Part shown: positions 8,069 to 12,860 of the stretch, in pieces
Layout: the number at the start of each line of letters is the position of its first letter
Numbering within the stretch: position 1 is the first letter of the stretch
From: an uncultured Bacteroidales bacterium
Lineage (GTDB): Bacteria > Bacteroidota > Bacteroidia > Bacteroidales > UBA4417
Assembly (NCBI GenBank): GCA_937965665.1
Contig: CALCJE010000304.1
Span: 1 to 12,860 of the forward strand
DNA length: 12,860 nt
Reading direction: 5' to 3'
Translations under genes and position numbers: made by a program
The notes under the pieces: model-generated
The model's database searches: none
The model's input: only the letters and a program-made list of their open reading frames with translations
What the model was told of the DNA's origin: nothing

Positions 8069-10027
8069 TTATTCAAGTTGAACAATACATCCCCTGAAAA
8101 TTTCCGGTAAGGCTATTTTAAGCGTCCCTTGTTTCCATTCCCCTTTTATTTTTTGCGATTTGCCCATGAATGGAATAAATACAGCGTTTGCTTTCCGCTT
8201 TGAGGTTTTAAACGTGACAATAATATCTTTGCAAGGCTTGGGATTGGCATTTATTCTGCCTTTTAGCCCGGAGAAATTAGCCAGGAAAACAGTTGGTTTG
8301 TCATTCACCGAAGCAATCTGTACAGCGCAAACATCTGCATTTTCGATTAGTACAGCCGGTGAATAGAATTTTGAGTTGCGAATCTGGCCAAGCAAATCAA
8401 GCAATTCCTTGTTATCATACACAGGGTTTTTACCTTTTTGGGCTGAAAGATCATAGCTTTTTTTAAGAAACTGATAAAAGACGCGCTCCGGGTTTCCGCT
8501 TATGCGTGTTGCATTCGGATACATGTTTGATAATTCCTGCATCCGGTTTGGATTTGCAGATTTTTCACGCTTGGCATTGTAATGTCCTGTTTCGCCTGTA
8601 TAAATCAATGCTTTGCCATTTTTCAGCCATACGTTAAATAGCGCATATTCCTCGTCGCTCAGGCATTTTACATCGGGCAAAACCATTACATTGTTTTTTG
8701 CAGTGCTCAGGGTTCGCGGTGTAACAATTTCGAATTCAATATGTTCCTGCAACAACAGGTTGAAAATGCCCATGTACGATTCAATCCACTCATCGGCGAA
8801 ATAATTCCGGGTTTTGGGTGAAAAATAAATTCCAACCGGAGAAATTGTTTTCCGTGGGGCATAAATCAGCTTTTCATTTTCACTGATCCATTTGTATACT
8901 TTGGTACGCGCTTCATAATCATTTGAGCCCGACATTACAAAACGACGGGCATCCCAGCTGTTGGTGCCGGCCATAACCTGGCTCATTGCCAGGTTTTCGA
9001 TGGCATCTGCAGGTTTTATACTTTCTTCTCCATCCCAGCTGTAGCTCAGCATCCACGAGGGTTTTCCCTCGGCGAAAGCTCTGAACGTGTACATCCCGAT
9101 CATATATTCCATCCAGTCCAAAGGCTCCCGCCTGGCGCTGTTACCACTTACATTGTATTCATGGGCAATTACATCAACCACCGGATACATATCATAAACG
9201 TCGGCACCAACCCGGGCAGCTTCTTCACCTATTCCCGGATATATTTCTGCAATGGTTTTGCAGGCAGGGTTCACCGATTTTACATTTTTATCTATTTCGG
9301 CCATAAATTCAGTCATGGCGCTGATCCTAAAATCAACCCAGGCGATAAATTCAGGGTCATTCCAGTCGCCAGGTGTAAAATCGTTGAAAGCGTCAAAACC
9401 TGTTCTTTTCTTAAATTCGGCAACTGTGTAGGCATCGAAACTTGCCCAGGTATCCTCCCAGCCGGTGAAATGTGTCATCCAGTAAGGGATATCAATATAA
9501 ACGCCATCGATACCGGTAGCTGCTATCTGCCGGATGCGTTCCATGTAAAATTTCCTCCATGCCGGTGCGTAGGGCGAAATCCACACATCTTCTGAATTTT
9601 CGCTGATCCAGAACGCATCACCAAAACCAAAAACAGCAGGGTCTCCTTTTTTATTTCTTTGAGCCCAATCGGGATGATCGCGCAGGAAGGTTCTGGAATC
9701 AGGCATCACACTATCAGTAATACACTCCAAACCGGCGGTGTAAACAAAAGCATAATTTTTGGCAGCATGAGCGCTGTCGGCCATGGCTTTAATAGCTCTT
9801 AATTTCAGATCAGGAACCAGTAAGCTGGAATATCTTCCGGTGATATCATTGTCCACTTCAATGCCAAACAGATAGGTTTGCCGGGCATCATTCATAATTG
9901 AATGAAGCTGATCTATATCACATCCATGACCTGAAGTGCGCACATAATGGGTCCAATCCTGGGCATAAGTGCTGTTAACCAAAATTAGGGCAAACAGAAT
10001 TATCGGGAAAATCCGGTTTTTCTTCAT
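8069..10027 (-). CDS. Secreted glycoside-hydrolase-like protein with beta-galactosidase trimerisation-type domain
   Basis: The product has 652 residues. Residues 1-22 are a signal peptide ending TYA before Q23. About 25-380 reads as a TIM barrel of the 'hypothetical glycosyl hydrolase' type (GHL6-like): AKNYAFVYTAG, HPDWAQRNKKGDP, then GVYID179IPYW at the end of a core strand and AE261IYPG at a later one. D179 and E261 are candidate catalytic or substrate-contacting acids. About 395-510 resembles the class I amidotransferase-like trimerisation domain of GH42 beta-galactosidases (VGIYFSPKTRNYF, VLPDVKCLSDEEY, GKALIYTGE479). A small beta-sandwich ends the protein. There is no T9SS sorting domain, so a periplasmic location is likely. 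It overlaps the upstream gene by four bases (ATGA), implying coupled synthesis of two enzymes for one substrate. Glycosidase activity is inferred from fold; specificity cannot be read. Confidence 0.85.
   Translation of the reverse strand: MKKNRIFPIILFALILVNSTYAQDWTHYVRTSGHGCDIDQLHSIMNDARQTYLFGIEVDNDITGRYSSLLVPDLKLRAIKAMADSAHAAKNYAFVYTAGLECITDSVMPDSRTFLRDHPDWAQRNKKGDPAVFGFGDAFWISENSEDVWISPYAPAWRKFYMERIRQIAATGIDGVYIDIPYWMTHFTGWEDTWASFDAYTVAEFKKRTGFDAFNDFTPGDWNDPEFIAWVDFRISAMTEFMAEIDKNVKSVNPACKTIAEIYPGIGEEAARVGADVYDMYPVVDVIAHEYNVSGNSARREPLDWMEYMIGMYTFRAFAEGKPSWMLSYSWDGEESIKPADAIENLAMSQVMAGTNSWDARRFVMSGSNDYEARTKVYKWISENEKLIYAPRKTISPVGIYFSPKTRNYFADEWIESYMGIFNLLLQEHIEFEIVTPRTLSTAKNNVMVLPDVKCLSDEEYALFNVWLKNGKALIYTGETGHYNAKREKSANPNRMQELSNMYPNATRISGNPERVFYQFLKKSYDLSAQKGKNPVYDNKELLDLLGQIRNSKFYSPAVLIENADVCAVQIASVNDKPTVFLANFSGLKGRINANPKPCKDIIVTFKTSKRKANAVFIPFMGKSQKIKGEWKQGTLKIALPEIFRGCIVQLE
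10024..10027 (-). promoter_or_regulatory. ATGA stop/start overlap coupling two genes
   Basis: On the minus strand, ATG at 10027-10025 starts the downstream glycoside-hydrolase-like gene and TGA at 10026-10024 stops the upstream one. This four-base overlap supports the chosen start (a signal peptide follows at once) and indicates translational coupling by re-initiation, so the two enzymes are likely made in fixed proportion. Confidence 0.9.
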
Positions 10028-12081
10028 AGGGTGATTTGAATTACCTGTGTTCGTTGCGAAGGAATGGTAATATACATTTTGTTATTTTCAATTTTAACCG
10101 GCTTTCCGCCTACCAGTTCTTTGGCGCTCATTTTGCCGGCTATTTTAAGTTCAGTTACATCCAGTGTTATGAGGTATTTCACTTCCTGGCTACCGTTATT
10201 GCGAACAGTAAAAAACAGGTTCCCGGGTTTGCCAAAGCGTTCAATCCGCACTGATGCATTGTTTCCGGAAGCTCCGGTTACAGGTTCCCAGCCAGCCGCT
10301 GCAATGGTTTTTATAATGGGAATGTATTTTTTGAAGAAAGGCCGGCCGTTTTCTATTTTCTGGTGATCCTGCCAGTATGGATCGCTGGAGGCATTGGTGC
10401 TGAAAAACGACGGAAAAAATCCATAAGCCATCAGTTTCTCGAAATATACTTCGTAACCGCTGTAAGGAGCATCGGTAAAAGCCTTGTCATTTAATCCTTC
10501 GTTTAAAAGAAAAACAATAGGCTTTTGAAAAGAAATAGCACGTTTAAAATCGAGCGCATCAGTGTTGTGATCACCGGAATAGTACCAACTCAGTTCAGCG
10601 CCGAACAGGTCGAGGTTGGCGGCTGCAAAAGGGTTCCATCCATGGCCGTTTCCCATAGCCAGCTTGCCCTGCGTATGCATTTCGTCGGAAATTTTCTTCA
10701 TAAACTCAAATTCGGAAGTAAAATTCCAGATTGCCGGTTTAGCAACACCTGCTGAGAATGTGAGCGGATAATCCGTAAATTTAAAATGTTCGGTCCTGTA
10801 GTTTAAATCATGATGCCAGTTCCACTCCATGGAATCGAAATATATTCCATCCACATTCATTTTTATGGCCGGCTTTATTTCGTCCTGTACTACATAATTA
10901 TAGCGGTTAAAACCAGGCAAATCAGGATCGCAGTTGGTGGTGATGCTAACGGCCCAGCCTGAAGTAAACCAGGGTGTTTCGAGACGCCGCGTTTGCTTGA
11001 GCCCGTTTTTATCCAGCGTTGCGCTGTTGTTCACATATTCCTGGTGCTGGGTTGGGATCATTATGTCAGAAACCAGTGAATCGTAAGGGATATTTTTCCG
11101 GGTAATGGGCAGTTGAATATCCCAGGGCTCGGTATATTGAAAACTTAGTACGCCGGTGCCCTTGTCGGACAAAATATTCGGGAGTTTTTGCCCGTCTTTG
11201 CTATCCTGGCCGGTCCAGGATGTTTCGTGAAAGGCAAATCCGAAATCTTGCCAATGCGGGATGGATCGGAGCGGGGTGAATGGCAGCCAGATGCCTTCGG
11301 TTACCACACGTTTCTTAAATGCTTCGGGATAAATGGAATAGTATTTCTCCAATGCGGAACGCATTCCCCATTTGCTGTTAAATTCAAATGAGCTCAGTTT
11401 AAAAAATGCACGGTTTGGAAATTTTTCAGTCAGCGGGCTGGTGGCAACATCAAATTCAGCTACTATTCCTTTATTTATTTCGGCACCTAAACGGTAAACC
11501 AAAGGAATAGCCATGTCGATGCCAAGTCCGTGGCCCTGGCCATCAGCGGAAACAGCACAAAGCGGGTAAAACGACATGGTTCCGCGTCCTACTTTATCGC
11601 CATATCCGCCGTCGGGTAAGGTTTTGCCATTAAAAGCGCCATCGGGTGGCCATACCGTATTTACAGGGATGGTATCAGAATAAGTGAGGCCTGGTTTCAT
11701 TTCTTTTGATTTATCAAGGCCTTGAAACCATTTCCATTTTGTGCCGTTCAGCGGAAGGATTACCCGCAGCGTGACACACGAATTACCATCGCCCAGGTAT
11801 TGGAGTTCGCCATTTATTTCGGTGTAGCTGCCCCGGTTAATTTCGTGAAGTACCAGCTGGTAGGCAGTATTCCGATAAGTGGTAATACGGGTATTTAATG
11901 TATTGGCAACTTCGTACACAGGTAGTTCAGTTGCTTTGGTTAAAGGGTCGGCAGGCAACACATACTCTACCCGAACGCTTGTTCCGGGCCATTTTGATTG
12001 TGCTGCCTCAGCAAAGCATTGGCTGACAAACATTAAGTGAGCAATTGCAAAAAATGCTATGGCGAAGGTTTTGGTTTTCAT
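10024..12081 (-). CDS. Secreted glycoside-hydrolase-like protein, family not recognised
   Basis: The product has 685 residues. Residues 1-24 are a signal peptide (cleavage likely after CFA); C22 is not in a good lipobox, so it is probably not a lipoprotein. About 30-235 is beta-rich and looks like the N-terminal supersandwich found in many glycosidases. About 240-600 reads as a TIM barrel: EGIWLPF, VDGIYFD416SME419W at a strand end, GKLAMGNGHGWNP, LFGAE496LSWYY and VFLLNEG. The acids at 416, 419 and 496 are catalytic candidates. About 600-685 is a C-terminal beta-sandwich. I do not recognise a named CAZy family; a GHL- or DUF-type family is the likely label. It is the first gene after the hairpins at 12132-12209 and so probably begins a transcript. 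Its TGA stop overlaps the next ATG. No sorting domain is present, so it is probably periplasmic. Confidence 0.85.
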   Translation of the reverse strand: MKTKTFAIAFFAIAHLMFVSQCFAEAAQSKWPGTSVRVEYVLPADPLTKATELPVYEVANTLNTRITTYRNTAYQLVLHEINRGSYTEINGELQYLGDGNSCVTLRVILPLNGTKWKWFQGLDKSKEMKPGLTYSDTIPVNTVWPPDGAFNGKTLPDGGYGDKVGRGTMSFYPLCAVSADGQGHGLGIDMAIPLVYRLGAEINKGIVAEFDVATSPLTEKFPNRAFFKLSSFEFNSKWGMRSALEKYYSIYPEAFKKRVVTEGIWLPFTPLRSIPHWQDFGFAFHETSWTGQDSKDGQKLPNILSDKGTGVLSFQYTEPWDIQLPITRKNIPYDSLVSDIMIPTQHQEYVNNSATLDKNGLKQTRRLETPWFTSGWAVSITTNCDPDLPGFNRYNYVVQDEIKPAIKMNVDGIYFDSMEWNWHHDLNYRTEHFKFTDYPLTFSAGVAKPAIWNFTSEFEFMKKISDEMHTQGKLAMGNGHGWNPFAAANLDLFGAELSWYYSGDHNTDALDFKRAISFQKPIVFLLNEGLNDKAFTDAPYSGYEVYFEKLMAYGFFPSFFSTNASSDPYWQDHQKIENGRPFFKKYIPIIKTIAAAGWEPVTGASGNNASVRIERFGKPGNLFFTVRNNGSQEVKYLITLDVTELKIAGKMSAKELVGGKPVKIENNKMYITIPSQRTQVIQITL

Positions 12082-12131
12082 AATATTACGCTGAATGATA
12101 TTAAGTTACAATGTTTTAATCACTGTAAAGC

Positions 12132-12148
12132 AACCCTTCCGGAGGGTT
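12132..12148 (-). other. Short GC-rich hairpin upstream of the hydrolase pair
   Basis: A perfect six-base stem (AACCCT pairing with AGGGTT) encloses a five-base loop. It lies 50 bases before the ATG at 12081 and 20 bases after the larger hairpin in transcription order. No U-tract follows on the minus strand. On the plus strand TTTC follows, but no plus-strand gene ends here. It could be a 5' leader structure or the second element of a compound terminator; function unknown. Confidence 0.4.
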
Positions 12149-12168
12149 TCATAACGACATGCCGACTC

Positions 12169-12209
12169 AGTAAAAGGATATAAACAAATGCTGTTATATC
12201 CTTTTTACT
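12169..12209 (-). terminator. Probable terminator hairpin after the IDGDFxDW gene
   Basis: This is a 41-base imperfect palindrome. Two 18-base arms surround a five-base loop and pair throughout except for one bulged A on each side. The central perfect part is AAAAGGATATAA against TTATATCCTTTT. It starts about 100 bases after the TAG at 12311-12313. The arms begin with an A-run and end with a T-run, the layout of an intrinsic terminator that could work in both directions, though the stem is A/T-rich. It separates the partial upstream gene from the two glycoside-hydrolase-like genes. In the rest of the 229-base gap (12082-12310) I see no gene and no convincing promoter. Confidence 0.5.
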
Positions 12210-12310
12210 ACCAAATAGAAACCTGAAAACCCAATCAAATGAATGCCGGTACTTTTGAGAGGTTACCCTTTAAAGTTACGCGATATCCATTTGATCAGGT
12301 ATTGTACTTA

Positions 12311-12860
12311 CTACAAATTTATGGTTAAAAACTTCGATTCCGGGGTCTGGGTTACAGGCATCCAGCCTACTTCAGTCCAGCCTGCATTGCTTTCGACAAT
12401 ACCAAAGTTTACTTTTTTACTCATGTTACCTAAAGCGCTCCGCTTTACTGAGAATTCGATAGCGTTTTTACCATCCACATTTTTAAACGAGGAGAATTGG
12501 AAAACATCGGCGAAAGTTAAAATTGCATTCCAGTTCCAATCGTTGCCGGGGCCTACGTGCTGAAAAACATCACCCCAGCCGCCAGGAACAGATCCTTCAC
12601 AAAGGAAATCGGCACCCGAACCGGCGGGGAACATCCACGATTTCAAACCTGTTTCCGGATTATTGTCGGTATCGAGATATAAATCCATAACTGCAAACGC
12701 GAAGTCAGGTGTACCTTCTACGTAGAAGTTCAGATATCCTGCCGAAGCATAGGTTTTAATGGCAAGAATATTTCCCCCGGTGCCGGGAGCATTTTCTGTA
12801 TTATAACCTACATAAGCCCAATCGGTGAAATCGCCGTCAATTTTAATATTAGGTCCGGTA
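12311..12860 (-). CDS. C-terminal part of an IDGDFxDW beta-sandwich protein, 5' end missing
   Basis: The frame is open from the window edge to TAG at 12311-12313, giving 182 visible residues. The ATG at 12688 is internal (visible residue 58): 57 in-frame codons before it belong to the same domain, so it is not the true start. The visible part begins IKIDGDFTDW (5-14), then LYLDTDNNPETG, an aromatic/glycine stretch (GPGNDWNWN), and IEFSVKRSALG. This series is typical of CBM9/DOMON-like carbohydrate-binding sandwiches and of extracytoplasmic proteins encoded near SusC/SusD pairs. The protein ends in TINL without a T9SS sorting domain. A glycan-binding role is inferred from family and from the adjacent hydrolase genes. 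The export signal and any lipobox lie outside the window. Confidence 0.75.
   Translation of the reverse strand, partial: TGPNIKIDGDFTDWAYVGYNTENAPGTGGNILAIKTYASAGYLNFYVEGTPDFAFAVMDLYLDTDNNPETGLKSWMFPAGSGADFLCEGSVPGGWGDVFQHVGPGNDWNWNAILTFADVFQFSSFKNVDGKNAIEFSVKRSALGNMSKKVNFGIVESNAGWTEVGWMPVTQTPESKFLTINL

Noticed and set aside
9161..9595. A 144-codon plus-strand open frame
   Set aside because: It lies wholly antisense to the hydrolase-like gene at 8069-10027, whose own frame shows coherent domain motifs; no independent evidence of coding.
12314..12321. TAAATTTG on the minus strand, an exact match to the Bacteroidota -7 consensus TAnnTTTG
   Set aside because: It overlaps the last codons of the upstream gene, has no TTTG at the right distance upstream, and lies about 230 bases from the next start.
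12243..12563. A 106-codon plus-strand open frame
   Set aside because: Most of it is antisense to the IDGDFxDW domain frame, which extends coherently to the window edge; no supporting domain.

Overview
The window looks like a piece of a Bacteroidota chromosome. The clearest evidence is the C-terminus of the large protein encoded at 2522-7948, which is a type A sorting domain of the type IX secretion system (NYPNPF motif, closing ...KMILAK); that system is confined to this phylum and close relatives. Start codons lack a clear Shine-Dalgarno sequence and sit behind A/T-rich leaders, as is usual there. All five genes are on the minus strand, so transcription runs from high to low coordinates. At least four of the products carry signal peptides; the fifth lacks its N-terminus here.

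In transcription order: (1) 12860-12311 is the 3' part of a gene for a beta-sandwich protein with an IDGDFxDW motif, a type common near Sus-like glycan-uptake genes. (2) A 229-base gap (12082-12310) holds a 41-base imperfect hairpin, probably a terminator, and a second short GC-rich hairpin. (3) 12081-10024 and 10027-8069 are two large secreted proteins that read as TIM-barrel glycoside-hydrolase-like enzymes. They overlap by ATGA and are almost certainly translationally coupled. (4) After a 120-base gap, 7948-2522 encodes a 1,808-residue modular protein: three parallel beta-helix modules, a purple-acid-phosphatase-type N-terminal domain, a metallophosphoesterase domain, a further beta-sandwich, a fibronectin type III domain interrupted by a CBM11-like beta-sandwich, and the T9SS sorting domain. 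(5) 68 bases later, 2453 to the window edge holds a tandem paralogue with two beta-helix modules, the same phosphatase-type N-domain, and the first three metallophosphoesterase motifs before the window ends.

Taken together this is an extracellular enzyme cluster. Two glycoside-hydrolase-like proteins and one putative glycan-binding protein sit beside two surface-directed proteins that join beta-helix folds to metallophosphoesterases. A reasonable inference is attack on a complex, possibly phosphate-bearing, glycan or glycoconjugate; no substrate can be read from the sequence. The most striking features are the beta-helix/phosphoesterase fusion as a tandem paralogue pair, the recent in-frame 933-base duplication inside the larger gene (518 bases perfectly identical), the altered metal-site motifs in only one paralogue, and the domain nested inside the fibronectin domain. 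I see no RNA genes, mobile elements, CRISPR arrays or plus-strand genes.
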